From: Oscarella lobularis
Taxonomy: Eukaryota > Porifera > Homoscleromorpha > Homosclerophorida > Oscarellidae
Length of the DNA stretch: 64,000 bases
Assembly: GCF_947507565.1 (NCBI RefSeq)
Contig: NC_089175.1
Location: forward strand, 1,415,733-1,479,732
Direction of reading: 5' to 3'
Below are positions 20,171 through 32,500 of this stretch, piece by piece (within the stretch, counting starts at the first letter, position 1; each line of letters opens with the position of its first letter). The position numbers were made by a program, and so were the translations under genes. The notes beneath the pieces were generated by a model. That model was not told where the DNA came from and made no database searches. It worked only from the letters and a program-made list of their open reading frames with translations.

Positions 20171-22203
20171 ATGCAGTCGATTGCAAGGTTGCCGCAATTT
20201 TTGTAGGTGTCGTTAATATCAACTCATCGCTTTGGCAGTCGTCTTTGCCGAATGAAGAAAAATCTGCCAAGCCTTACGATACGTTGGGAGAAGCAGCGAT
20301 TGCTTCCAAGCCTCAAGGTAAAATTTCGCTCGTCCCGAATAAAATCGACGAACATTTCGCCTCATTTTCGCGCTCTCGCGCGCTCGCGCGCTTAGAATGC
20401 GGCGACGGCGCTCATGGAATTAGGTCCCGTCGATTCGTCGTCGCTGCCGGCGCTGCGCGACTTCGGCGAGTCGCTTCTCTCGCGCCAAATCGTCGATCAC
20501 AAGGAACCGTTCGTTCGACTCGTCGCCGCCGTCTGCGGCGCCGAATTGTGCGACGTCGCCGACGGAAAAGACGTTTTCCCGACGCTCGACGCGCGAAAGG
20601 CGAGTCGAAGAAGAAGAAGAAGACGAAAGAAGGAAGAACCGTCGTTATTATTTTCTTTCTTAGACTCTCGTTCGCCTTTTCATACGTCAGATTGGATTCG
20701 GCGGCGAGAAAAGGGGCAGCGGCGACGGCGTCACGTATCATCATCGTCTCTTCGAGGCGAGAAAACGCGTTATTTTCAAATTTTTTAGTGCCATTCGTTT
20801 CTCTCTATAGTCGTTGGCTAGTAGTGGTGCCATGGGACTTTGTCAGTCGCTTGAACTGGGACGGCAATTGTTCACGGCTGTCTTTCAATATGCCACGTAG
20901 ATAGTTTGTTCGCAATCAGACTGTCTAATGATGATTTGTTTCTTCAGATATCTCTGTCAATCGCCAAAAATCGCCAATGCTGCTGTGAAAATCATGATCG
21001 ATTTCGTTCAAGAAGTCGACGGATTTTCGATTCCTTTCTTTGCGTCTCTAGTGATGCCTCTTATCGACAAGGTGAATCGATAATCATATGAGTCGTTTCT
21101 GCGTCATTGATATTTTCGAAAAAGAAAATTTCTGACGAAAGGAAAAATCCCGACGCGGTGAACCTTTGCCAGCGTCTGTGGCAGGAGGGCGCCGTGGCAC
21201 TGTCATCGATCCTTCAAGTGGTGAGAGAGAGAGAACCAGAGATAGACCTTGAGGTCAGTCTGTCTATATCTTTCTCTTAGTACTATGGCAAGGATCTCGA
21301 AGACGATTTAGATCACGACGACGATGAGGATGACGACAATGACGACAAAACTACAATCGATCAGAAAACCATGAACGAAGTTCTCATCAAACTATTTCGT
21401 TTGTCTCCCAAAGTCGTCGAGCCAGTTTACCAATTGCTCGGATACAAATTGAGTGTAAGAGGAAAAGATTTCCAGAGGAAAGTCTTCCGCGCGACCTTTC
21501 AAAATTTTCTTCGTAGGACGAGGATCTCGATCGAAGACGCTCCTCTGTCAGCGTCCTTGCTCGAATATTCGCTGAGAAGGAATCGACGGTTGGAGAAGAC
21601 AACAAGAATCTCTGGTCGCTCTTTATAAAACGGTCAGTGTCTATATAGGCGCTCAGACACCTAAAATCACTTTCTAATTTTTTGATAGGTTCCAAGACAT
21701 CGACCCTGAAGTGAGAGGAACGTGTGCGAAATTCTCGAAGTACTACTTGGCCTATCATTCGGATCTCCGAGCCGACACCGAACGTGTGCATTATATTATA
21801 TATATACATATACTCACTCCATCCTTTAATAATTAATGAGTTTATTCTTTTTTTTTCTTAGAGCAACTGCACGACCTTCTCATCGATCCGGAAGAGGAAG
21901 TGCGGTCGATAGCGCTGACGTCGACTATCAGCGCTCTCAAGCAAGACTTCTCTTGCGTGTCGGATATGGTAGGCAAAACGTGCGTTGCTAAGGCATTGCG
22001 CTTACGTTGTCGATGTTGTTGTCTAGCTTTTAGCAAAAGCCGAGGAAAGGATGAAGGATAAGAAGGTAATGGGGGAAGAGAGTTAGTACAGTATTGGAGA
22101 TTTTTTCTTTTTTTTTTAAGTTCACCATTCGAAAGACGGCGTATACGGAATTGGCTCAACTGTATGATGTCGTTTTGACGAGGTCAGTCGTAAATTAATT
22201 ATG

Positions 22204-22251
<48 letters not shown>

Positions 22252-23428
22252 AGAAGTGTCTTTTTTGTGTAGTGTACGTGCCCAGGATGACGTCTATCAA
22301 GTTACGGATCTCGAGCGACTGGGAGGCGTTCTGTGCAGTTTCTTGCTCTCTTACGGACTGAAAACGCCAGAGGACAAGTGAAATCGATCATTCTCGCATT
22401 TTGCCTTCTTATTACAGGCATTCTCCTTCTAAAAGATTCGAAGTTGTTCGTCTCTTTTACGGATACGTCTTGGGCGACGAGAGTTCGAGGGAGACGAAAG
22501 TAAGCGCCGTCGAAAGGGCCGAGAGACTGGCAGTCGTCTTGAAGGAGCTCAACGAGCAATCCCTTCTGTACGTCGCTTCCGCCCGTGCGAATTCTCCCCT
22601 CCCCAAAGCAATTCTTTTCTCCTGTCGTAGCGCTTTTCAGAAAATGGTCGTTGCCCAAGCAAAGTACGTCGTCTTTTGTGACGATAGATGGTAACCGTTC
22701 AAAAGGTTTAGACACCCAGTTGTAAATTAATTAATTAATTAAAACTTTTGAACGGTATCACCGTACGCGTGCAGTTAAAATGATTTGCCTTATTTTTCAG
22801 TTGGTGCAAAGTTCTGAAGGAAGTCCTGTCGGCGTACGAAAGCCAAATGGTACGTGCATGTGTTCAATGCTACCACGCAGGAGACTGTACCATCTTTCTC
22901 TCTCTAGGATCAAGATGCTACGGACGGCGACGACGCCGCAGTCGCCGTACAGTCCTGTCATAGATTTGCTCGTAGGCGTCAGAACTGCATTCAAGAACTC
23001 GTCTCCACGTTCTTCTCTCTTCTATAGCCTTTTTCAGCGATCCTCTCAAAGCGAAGGAGTACTTGTCGTCGTTTTTCGGTCGACTGGACGACAAGGCGAT
23101 ATTGAAAAGCCTTCGAGACGCCATCAGCGTCAAATCGTCGTCGACCGTTGTAACCAAGGCCATAGTACGTGTGCGAAAAGAAAACCTTCAATAGACTACT
23201 CACTTTTATTTTAGAATAATATAGTTAGTAAATTGGGTCGCAGTAATTTGGCGAAGACGATCAACGTGCTACTGATCCGCTGCTGCTCGAGACCAATCGA
23301 CGTCGATTCGGCGCGCGCTTTTGTGGAAAAGATCGACGGTCTCATTGAAACGGACGCCGTTCTTCTCAACGACGACGGCGGTCCGAGAGTGAGTTCTACC
23401 ACAAAGACGGCGTTTCAAATGCTGGCGG

Positions 23429-23459
<31 letters not shown>

Positions 23460-26400
23460 CAATATGATTTTATTTAATCTGATCGTACTTAGCTTTTTGT
23501 TGAGCACTTTGCTCCGTGTTTTGCTACAGCCGAAGTCGCCCAGAAAATGCTCGAGTTCTCGGAACATGAAAACGAACTAATATGTAGTGGAATATAGCAT
23601 TAGAGAGTCGTTGCACCTGTGGTAGGTACGCTGTGTGTGTGTTTAGGCTCGATGGCATTGAAAATCTTGCGTCTAATCAGCACGGTATCGAACCCCGCCG
23701 TGAAAGCTCTAATCGGGTCTGAATTCGCTCCATTGGGGGACGTGATTTGGTCACTTCTTTTTTTTTCTAGCAATGTTTCAAGCATTGCTACGAAGTTGAT
23801 TCTCTCCGGGTCACCCGTTCAAGCGAAGTTCTCCGTTTTGGCCATATCGAGTGCCTGCTTGCATCCGGGAAAAGTCGTAGCCAAAATTGTGCCGGTTCGT
23901 CTATACTTCGCTTTTCTCCGCGATTCCTTTGCACGTGCTTTTCTCTCTCGTAGTCGCTCTTTAGTAAATTGAAAAGTAGCAACAAAGATCTGTGTACCGT
24001 CCTGAAGGCGCTGCGTCACATCGCGGAACAATGCCCCGACGAACTGTCGAGGCAGAGACGAGACGCAATAATAGAATTCGTCATAAATCTGCTAAAGAGC
24101 AAACAGGTATAGATAGAATATCTCGACTGACGCGCAGTCTCGTCCAAGTCCGCGCTACAGGGTACGAACATCCCCCACGATCCGATTTGGTGCTCAAAAG
24201 AACGACTCTCAAAAACAACAAGGGCTAAGGTACAGCGGGGAAAATTTTTCTGGGCCTACACTCTCTGACCTTGCATGTAGATGATGGGTATCAAACTTGT
24301 CGCTCACTGTCTTCGACCGGTTGTCGAGATAACGAAGTCGGTAGAAGTTGTGTCCAAGTGCTTACGTAACGTGGCAACTGCGAGCGACTCTCGTCTAAAG
24401 TAGACTTTTCTCAATAGACATCATCATCATCTTAGTGCATTGGATTTTCTGTTTAGGAGCGCTGATAAGTCGTGGCTTCGGTTGTCCGGCTCCCTTGCTT
24501 TTTTGCAGCTCTGCGCTGCGTACGAATCGACGTTTTTCGACTGGTCCTATCCTCATAACGCGTACGAAACTCTCGGGGACATTTGCCTGGTATTCACGCG
24601 TCTCGCTCTCTATTACCTCCTTTCTCACCGAATCTATTTCGTCAGGACGAGAGCTACGAAGTGAAAAGTCGCTTTCAGGCGAAACTGTTTTCCGATCTGA
24701 ACAAGGGTCATTTGCGAACGCATTTCATGTGCTTCTTCGCTCTATTCGGACTGGAAGCGAGACAAGAATTAAAATTGAGAGTGCGTTCGTTAATTAATTC
24801 GCAGAGACCGCGGGCGGCGTGCTATACTATACGACTTTAAATTAGGCGAAGGAGAACCTGAAGAATTTAGTCAAGGCGTGGAGCACGCGCGTTCAACGCG
24901 AACTCGTTGAGAGCGGTCCAGGTGCGTCCTCAAAAAAAATCATAAATTTTCTTACCTTGGGGTTTTTTTGCAGAACGAAGTATTCTCTGCTCTCCGGAAT
25001 ACACCGTTCCTGCGGCTGTTCATTTCTTGGCTCATTCGAGCATCTACGGAGACGACCACAAATCGCTCTACGCTATAAGAGAGTCAGTTTTCCTAAACAA
25101 AGAGTCGTACCGGACGTCTTCTTATCTTAATATATTTTCTGCGATGTAGCTGTCTTTGGTTTTATCTCGAACCGTTCTTTCATAATCAGACGAACATTCG
25201 CTTCGTCATTAAATTACTGCGAAAAGTTCGGACGATGGCAGACGCGACTGCATCCGGCGGAGACGATCAGGAGCAAGAGGACGCCGACAAGGTAAATTCT
25301 AGATACAACACATTCACGAAACGCTTATTCTTATTCGCTTTTCTCCTCCTTTTGTCTAGCGCCTTTACATTGTATCAGAGCTCGCTCTGAAGCTTATAAG
25401 TGTCAAGGCGAGTAGGATATGTTGTATAGGATCGCGTCGGTCAACTCTTTTTTTTCTCTTCAGGTGACAAATTTCGGGACGAACGAATTTTGTGGCAAAG
25501 CGTGGCTGCATCCGTCGCTGTTTCGAACGAAACCGAACGCAAATCCGAAGGTTTTGTTTCTTCTTTGTTGGACGCTCCGGTTAGAATATTTTCGGTTATA
25601 GGAAAAGCTGACGTCAGTCTTACCCGCAAACTTTTCACTCTTTCCCGCGAAAGTGAGATGATGTTTGTTTTTTTTCAATTTTGGTTATAAAGCTTCTTTA
25701 TGCAGGCGACTTCCACTCTCTCGACGACGACTTCAGCTCAGCAGAAGAAGGCAAAGCGTCCGACGACGGGCGATTCCGCCGTCCAGAAGCCTCCAGCGAA
25801 GAGGAATCCAAAGAAAAAGGAACCCAGTGTCGCAAAGAAGAAGTCGTCCGTCGCAAAGAGAGCACCATCGAACAGGTGCATTGAAATTTAGGAAACGACG
25901 ACGACAGATATTTGATCCTTTCGCCGTAGAGCTGCCTCCAAACGCGCTCAGTCGTCACTGAGCAATATGGACGTCGAAAAAAGCGACGACGACGACGAAG
26001 ACGACGACGAAGAAGAGGAACAGGAAGAAGAAAAGGAGTACGACGTCGCTGACGACGAACAAGAGGAAGAAAGGGAGGACGACGTCGCTGAAGATGCCGC
26101 AGCGAAGGCAACTCCTTCCTTGTCGTCACTTGGCGACGCACTGTTGGAGGGAGTTTCGAGTTTTGAAGATGAAGGCGAAAGTATTTCGTTTGGTACAAGG
26201 TATGATGGGGCACGCTTTTTTCTTTATCGGCTTTTGGATTTTTTATCAGTTTGTCGAGTCGAGAATCGTCGCCGAGAAAAGGGAAAGGGAAGGGGAAGGG
26301 ACGAGGCGGCGGTGGTCTGGCGAGTAAGGAATCGTCACCGAAAAAGGTCAAAGGGAAGGGGAAAAGACGAGTTGGCGGCAGTCCGGCGAAGAAGGCTAAG

Positions 26401-27154
26401 AAGTGACAACGATCTCCCTTGATTTAATCGTCTAGCTAATTATAATGATTTTTATAGGGAACTGAAACCCCTGGACAAATATTTGAAAAAGACCTTAGCT
26501 AAGGTGGATGAAGAACTTAAGGAAACTGGTACTTTTCAAAAATTCGTTACAACGAGACGCAGAAAAGGGCCTCTATCAGCTCATTCCGCTTCCAGGTACG
26601 TTCTTCACATTATATTAATACACTATTCGCTGAACGGTTTCGTATTTTAGTGAAGATACTGACTCGTCGCAAAGAGTTTCGGATGACGTCGCTCAGTACT
26701 TGGAAATGCCCGACAACTCTTCAGAAAATGGCGACGACTCGACAGCGGCAGAATCAAAGCCGAGGTCTCTCAGTCTTTTTTCCCCCTACTCTCTGTTTGT
26801 CGAGGAGTTGACTCTCTCTCCATTGTTGTTATTATATAGTGTGAGGTAGTCGGCTTGACGTGGTGTCTTTTTCTTAGAAAACGGAAAGCGAGGGGAACGA
26901 AGACCAGTCCTGCCAAGAAGACAGCTCCCTCTGACTCAAGCGACGTAGGCGTCCACGCGACGTTTCCAATTGGATCTGATCCTTTTTGTTTCTAAGGTGT
27001 CAGAGACAAGTCATCGGTCTCTTCGAAGTACGCGGAAGCCGGCGACTCGAAGCTCTTCTTCAAACGTAGGCAGGCTGCATGCATTGCCGCGAGCTATTTA
27101 ATGAACTGATGCTTACAGAGAGTCAGACGAACGGTGGCAACACGTCGTAAGTAG
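20171..27154 (+). CDS. PDS5: PDS5 cohesin-associated HEAT-repeat protein (multi-exon)
   Basis: PDS5 binds the cohesin ring and controls its loading, acetylation and release from chromosomes. The gene has more than 25 short exons. Recognisable blocks in order are DHKEPFVRLVAAVCG, KLFRLSPKVVEPVYQLL, LWSLFIKRFQDIDPEVRGTC, LIDPEEEVRSIALTSTI with KAEERMKDKKFTIRKTAY, YESTFFDWSYP, then LCSPEYTVPAAVHFLAH and DCLWFYLEPFF. The C-terminal tail is basic and acidic with AT-hook-like KRPTTGD and KRNPKKK stretches. The last exon reads RVRRTVATRRK, like the extreme end of vertebrate PDS5B, and stops at 27152-27154. The start is less sure: ATG 20171 splices in phase to QRLLPSLK-NAATALMELG, but ATG 20252 is an alternative. 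Confidence 0.88.
22206..22249. repeat. TA and GA dinucleotide microsatellite
   Basis: A TATATA run continues into a long GAGAGA run inside a PDS5 intron. Similar GA runs occur near 52935-52965 in ARHGEF17. Confidence 0.9.
22687..22764. repeat. Hairpin MITE-like insertion in a PDS5 intron
   Basis: The two arms share ACCGTTCAAAAG, one in each orientation, around a core rich in TTAA repeats. The left arm continues as GGTTTAGACACCC. The layout matches a short non-autonomous DNA transposon; the arm sequence resembles Tc1/mariner-type ends from memory, which needs checking. Confidence 0.5.
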
Positions 27155-27521
27155 TCGACTACTGATATGAGTGACTTGTAGCAAGTAAATTGATGATGCT
27201 AGCGGTAAGTCAAAATATAACGTACTGGCACACTGACGCACAACTCCCGGCCCAGCTAGACAGCAATAATTGATTGGTTACTACCTCGTATCCCACAGCC
27301 GCTAACTGTCACTCATAAAGCGTTTCTGGCTGAAATTATTAGTGTATTGACTAAAAAGCAGCGGACTATGTAAGGCCGAAATCACGCAAATCTTACACAG
27401 CGCGCATGCATACTAAAAAACGAGTGAAAATGGAAACGAAATGAGCATTATGAAGAGCTCATAAACGCCTACGCTATAATTCATAACTTAGTTCTAGTGG
27501 TAACCAGCCGGCTCAAATCTT
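27155..27521. other. Spacer between convergent PDS5 and sarcoglycan genes
   Basis: These 367 bases lie between two stop codons facing each other and should hold both 3' untranslated regions. No open frame, RNA gene or repeat is recognisable. Confidence 0.5.
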
Positions 27522-28605
27522 CTACGGGCAGATAACGCTTGCACGTGAACAGCCACTCGTCCCGTTTCCAATAGGGCTCAAAAACAGCATGGAATTGCTC
27601 GCGCAAATGCACACTTCTCTCATGTTTGGTGATGTCACGTTCCCTTCGTCATACGCTGGAACATTGCTGAAGTGAACAGCGGAATCAAAGGTAACCTGAA
27701 AGAAACGTTTAGAAAAACATGATCCCTGTTTTGACATGTCTTACTGTCTCAGCGGAAAACGAGATGCTATTGGATGCCTGCACGTTAACGTTATCAATCG
27801 CGCTAACAGAAACCTTAGGCGCCTGTAGAAAAAGATCTCCGCCACTTGCTTCGACGTGCAAATCCGATCCAGCCAGGGACCGTATAAGGGGAGTTGAGAT
27901 TTCTGAAAAACAAATTATGTTCTCTCGTTTAGTTTCTAGTCGCTCCGCGCATGCGCTTACCTGACGACGTTATTTCGCCAACCGAAATCAAATCCGTTTG
28001 AATCGTCGTCCCTTCGTCGTCAATCGTCATCAAAGTGGACCGATCGGGCTTGGCGACTTTGAACGACTCCGCCGTCGCCGTCAACTCTTCGCCAGTAAGA
28101 CTCAAAACCGAATCGCCCGTCTTCATCGCTACTTGACTGGCCGATTCGAGAAACAGCGGCTTTGACTGAAAGGGAAAAAAAAGAGGGCGGAGTTGGAATG
28201 ACGTTCGCAAGAAAACGGAAATGGTACGTAGAACCGAACCTCCGTCGATTTTATCGACGCTACGTAGACGTCGCCCAAGAACTTGGCCTTGCTGTCTTCG
28301 TCCATAGCGATGCCTTCGTCCGTAATGCGTAAGTCGCCCATGCCGTCCTGCGGGAAAAAAAAAACGATTCGAAGTTCCGTTTTGCGCGAGACAACGCCCC
28401 TTCGCGATTCCCTCGGGTTGTGCGTCGATTTTCGCTTACGTACCACGTTGAAGTTGGTGACGACGAGAATCCATACTGTCAGCGCGAGATTGACGACAAT
28501 GATGACGAGAAGGAGAAGGATGAAGAAGTAGAGACAGCGCTTTCGCCAACCGTAGATACCGACCGGGAGAAAATCGCTGCCGTTGTCATTTCCATTCGAC
28601 GCCAT
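27522..28605 (-). CDS. SGCD-like: Sarcoglycan, delta/gamma/zeta type
   Basis: A type II membrane glycoprotein of the dystrophin-associated complex. The minus-strand start is ATG 28603-28605. The short cytoplasmic head ends GIYGWRKRCLYFF, followed by a transmembrane helix (ILLLLVIIVVNLALTVWIL), as in delta and gamma sarcoglycan. The extracellular beta-rich part includes DGMGDLRITDEGIAMDED, KFLGDVYVASIKSTE, KPLFLESASQ and LMTIDDEGTTIQTDL. The C-terminus has the family cysteine cluster (REVCICASN, then NGTSGCSRASVICP). The stop is at 27522-27524. At least six exons are seen. It is the divergent neighbour of PCM1 and convergent with PDS5. Subtype among delta, gamma and zeta cannot be told. Confidence 0.9.
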
Positions 28606-29140
28606 CGCGTTTCCTTCGACGCGTTCTTCCTCTCGTCCGGATTTATGTATGGAGGGGAAGTCGAGCCTCGAGGAACGTCAGGCAGCCCGTATAATCCTGT
28701 CACGCCTCTTTCCTCTGCAGCACTAAAAAGCTTCAGACGCCAAAGAGTCATTTTGCACAGCCTCAACCTACTACTGTATCTGCAAAACACAACAGTCAGT
28801 GTATCTGTAAATTCGTGTGGAGATGCGCTGTTATTACTGTACCACGACTAAGATAGGCGTGCATGCGCATGTTCGTGATTTTTCCGTTTCATTAGAGGTT
28901 CTAGTTCAGAAAACGCAATTCGGAAAGGCGTGGTTATTTCTCCAGCCCGCCAGTACTATCCACGCATGCGTATAATTCGGTAGTCCATAACTGGTCCTTT
29001 TTTCTCGGTTTCCTGCTCGGAGAACGCAGACGCTCAAGCAAAGCAGAGCTGCAACAGCGCACACACAAGCGAAATTTGCGCGCGAGCCGAAAGAAGCCTA
29101 ACTCGGACGTCCTCGAAGCGATAACAAATAAAAGAAACTC
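28606..29140. promoter_or_regulatory. Divergent upstream region of sarcoglycan and PCM1
   Basis: These 535 bp separate the two outward-facing start codons. The region contains no convincing gene of its own and should hold both promoters and 5' untranslated regions. It is the longest of the six divergent gaps in the window. Confidence 0.45.
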
Positions 29141-29525
29141 ATGGCCGATCCGACGGAGCCCGCACTCGAGCCTGCATCGCCGAAAGGCTCGACGGCGTCG
29201 TCGCCTCGCTCGCCAGAGCCGTCGCGACCTCTCTACGAACACGTGGGAGAATCCCAGTCGCAACGCGCCTATTCGACGGCGTCGAAATCGCGCACCGCTC
29301 TGCCGCCCGACACGCCGATCGAGGAGAGACGCGATTTGGAGCGACTGAAGCAGGCCATCGTCTTCGACGAGGCGGAGAAGGACTTGGAAGGAGAGGAAGA
29401 AGGGAAAGGGGACGAAACGGTGGAAGCGGCGGCGCCTCAAGTGGAGGAGACAAACGAAGAGGCGACGGATCAGAAAGGGCCTGCGCCTTTGGTCATCGAT
29501 AGAAGTCCCGATCTCGTTCAGGAGA

Positions 29526-29556
<31 letters not shown>

Positions 29557-32500
29557 AGAAGATCAGAGTGTGTCAGCTGAAGACAAGCAGAAGAAGGTAG
29601 GGCCATGTAGTCCCAAATTTTATTTATTTATTTATTTATTTATTTATTTTGTTGTGATTTTCTCTTGACTTTTGCTTCCTTAGGGTATGATCGAGTTGTT
29701 GCAGTACAAATTGAATCAGGTTGAGGTGGGACTCTATTTTTTTTTTCCTGTCGAGTTTTAGAGGAAAGGAAATGGTTTGTCCTTAGGATTTACTCAAGAA
29801 GGCGATTACCTTACGTCAAGGCATGGCGGGCATGAAAGACCAAGGCGAAGAGGAGGTGAGAAGAAACAAAGAACTGCTGTTTTTTAGCAAAGAAGTCTCT
29901 TATAGTTTGACGAGGATCAGTTTGCCAAAGTGGAAGCAATGATTCAGAGACTTCTGCAGGAGAAGCGCAGTTACGAGATCATGCTCTCTCAATTCATCGT
30001 GAGTTTTTCTCCCCCACCCAAAAGAAATCCTGTCTTCTTCAATCTCAAATTTATTAAGACCGTCAGCAAAGGATCAGATCCAGCGTCAGCCAAACAGGAA
30101 TCCGAGGTGGAAGCGTTGAGAGAACAGAAGCGTCTCCTATTGAAGCTCGTCGAACAGAAGAAAAAGGTGCGCAGTAGGCGAAAACGTTTGCGCGTTCAGT
30201 CGAACGGCTACGTCGTTCTAGCTTCAGGATTTGGAACGGAAGCAGGCGTTGCTCGTCGCAATGCAAAACGCCGCTCAATCAGATCTAAAATCAGCGGAAC
30301 AAAGAGTAAACGTCGATTCGTCCAAAACATAAAGAAACGACTTTGGAAATCGCGTTTCGCAGAGGTCGGAACTGAGAGACCAAGTGAGCGGCGATAACAA
30401 CGGAAACGACGACGACGACGACGACGACGAAAAGCTCAGGGAACGTCTTATGGAACTGGAAGCAAAGCAGGCGCGTCTCGAACAAGTCCTCCATCGTCTC
30501 ACCAATGGCGAGTAGTACATTAAAAGAATCGTTTAATGAGTTTACCGGCGTCTGCTTCTAGGTAGCGTCGACGAAGGCGGACAAACAGGCGTGGCGCGCG
30601 AAGCGGCTGGAGCCGACCAGAAACTCGCGTAACTGACGTCGTGCGTTTGTCGTCGTCTCTTTTTATAATCTCCTCTTATTGTTTAGAGATTTGAACGAGA
30701 CGAGCGCTCGTCTGGGACATCTTAGGCGTCTTCTGGAGCGAATGGAGGTTCGAGGGTTTGTCGATTTTGCTAAATAGTTAGTTAATGAGAGGTTTTCTCT
30801 CAAGGAGCTTCAGGGTGAGGCCCAAGAGGCGTCGGCCGTGGCGCTTTTGAACGACGACGGACAGGAGGAAGAAGGAGATGAAGGCGTGGTGGAGGCATTC
30901 TTGTCAAAGGAAAAGGAATTGGATGATGACGACGATGAAGAAGATGCTGAATCTCTGGATGGGCTGCTAGCGTCGGGTATTGAAGATCCCGAATTGAAAG
31001 AACAGCTGAGGTGTGGAGAGAAAGAGCGGCGTTAGACTTTTATTTTTATGTTGACGACTGCTAGGCAACTGCAGGAAAGAAAACGACGAATCGAGGCCTT
31101 GCACCAGGAACTTGGTCAACGAGAAAACGGAGAGGTAAAGTGGGAGGTTCTCCCTTGTGGATTCTTAGTGCTCTCTGTGATGACGAAGGAAGAGGAGGAG
31201 GAGGAGGACGAAGAAGAAGAAGAAGAGGCGGAAGAGGAAGAGGAAGAGGAGGAGGAGGAGGAGGACGACGACGACGATTACGCAGAAATGGCCAGCTGGA
31301 CAAAGAAACAATCTCTAGACGTCAAAATGCAGTAAGAAAGCAAGCATATTAATTATTATGAAACCACGAACATTAGAGTATATGGTGCCACTCTACACTG
31401 TATACGCGCAGTATACATTCACTCGCTTCCATAGGCTCCTCATCTTTTTTTTACACGCATTTACCTTGTGCTATAGGCTATCCCTTCTCCCAACGTTTAC
31501 ATAACTTATGATCGCTTCCTTGCCCAATAGAAGGCTCGAATTGGCCAAAGAAAAGATTGAGCAGCTTCAGTCATTGGTCGCCGAAGTGCAGACGGAGTCG
31601 GAAAAAGTGAGCTTGGCCGAACAGCGACGTCAGGAAAGTCAATCGAGCGAAGCTGGAATTGCTGCGGGGGATGACGTCATCGACGTCAGCGAACTCGTTA
31701 GTTTGAAGCACATGATCGGCGACTACGGCGAGAAGCTGTCCGAGAAGAAGAAGGAGCTCGATAAGTTGGTTTTGGAGCACAGAGCTTTGATAGAAGCGGA
31801 AGATGTCATGGGAAAGATGGACGAGGATAGGAGAGGATCCGACCACAAGCTTACAAAAGGTTTCTCCGTTTTTATGCGCAAAGAATTCGTTTTCAAAGCG
31901 AAGCTTTAGGTGAAATGGCTTCGAATACTCTGCTGTGGACCGAGATGCAGAAGCAGGAGCAGCTCATGGAGCAGCTAAAACGCAAGAAAATGGAAGTCGC
32001 TCAGCTGCAGAAACTGGCTTCGAAGCAAGAAAAAGTATGTAATCGTGACAAGTAGTATGTCAGCTTATTCAAATATTTAGGCTCTCGAGCATGCCAGATC
32101 AAGAGTCCTTCCGACGAAGCGAATGTTCAATGCTGGCCGGTAAGAGTCATCTCTCTTGCATCTCCTTCACTCCTTCATTTTTGTTCATAGTACCAGTGCT
32201 GATGTCACTCTAGCCACGTGGGGTGGATCAACGCAACAGAGCCTGGAAAGCTTTCCCGTTCATTCTCAGGAACTATCAGGTATATACACCTAATTGCTGT
32301 GGTATTCGTTTGCGTTCACCTTTTTTTCCCCAGACTCCGGATCAGATGAGTACCAGCAGCTATTGGCATCGTCGAGACGGAGATCGTCCGACGAAGCGTA
32401 CTCGAAACTATTTGCCAAGAGGAAGAGCAAACCTAAAATTGGCGCTTTGAATCCCGTGCCGAAAAAGAAGAAAAAGAAAACGCGTCTTTACAGCAAGAGC

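Noticed and set aside
25698-26351. 217-codon minus-strand frame rich in Arg and Pro
   Set aside because: Antisense to the acidic and basic tail of PDS5.
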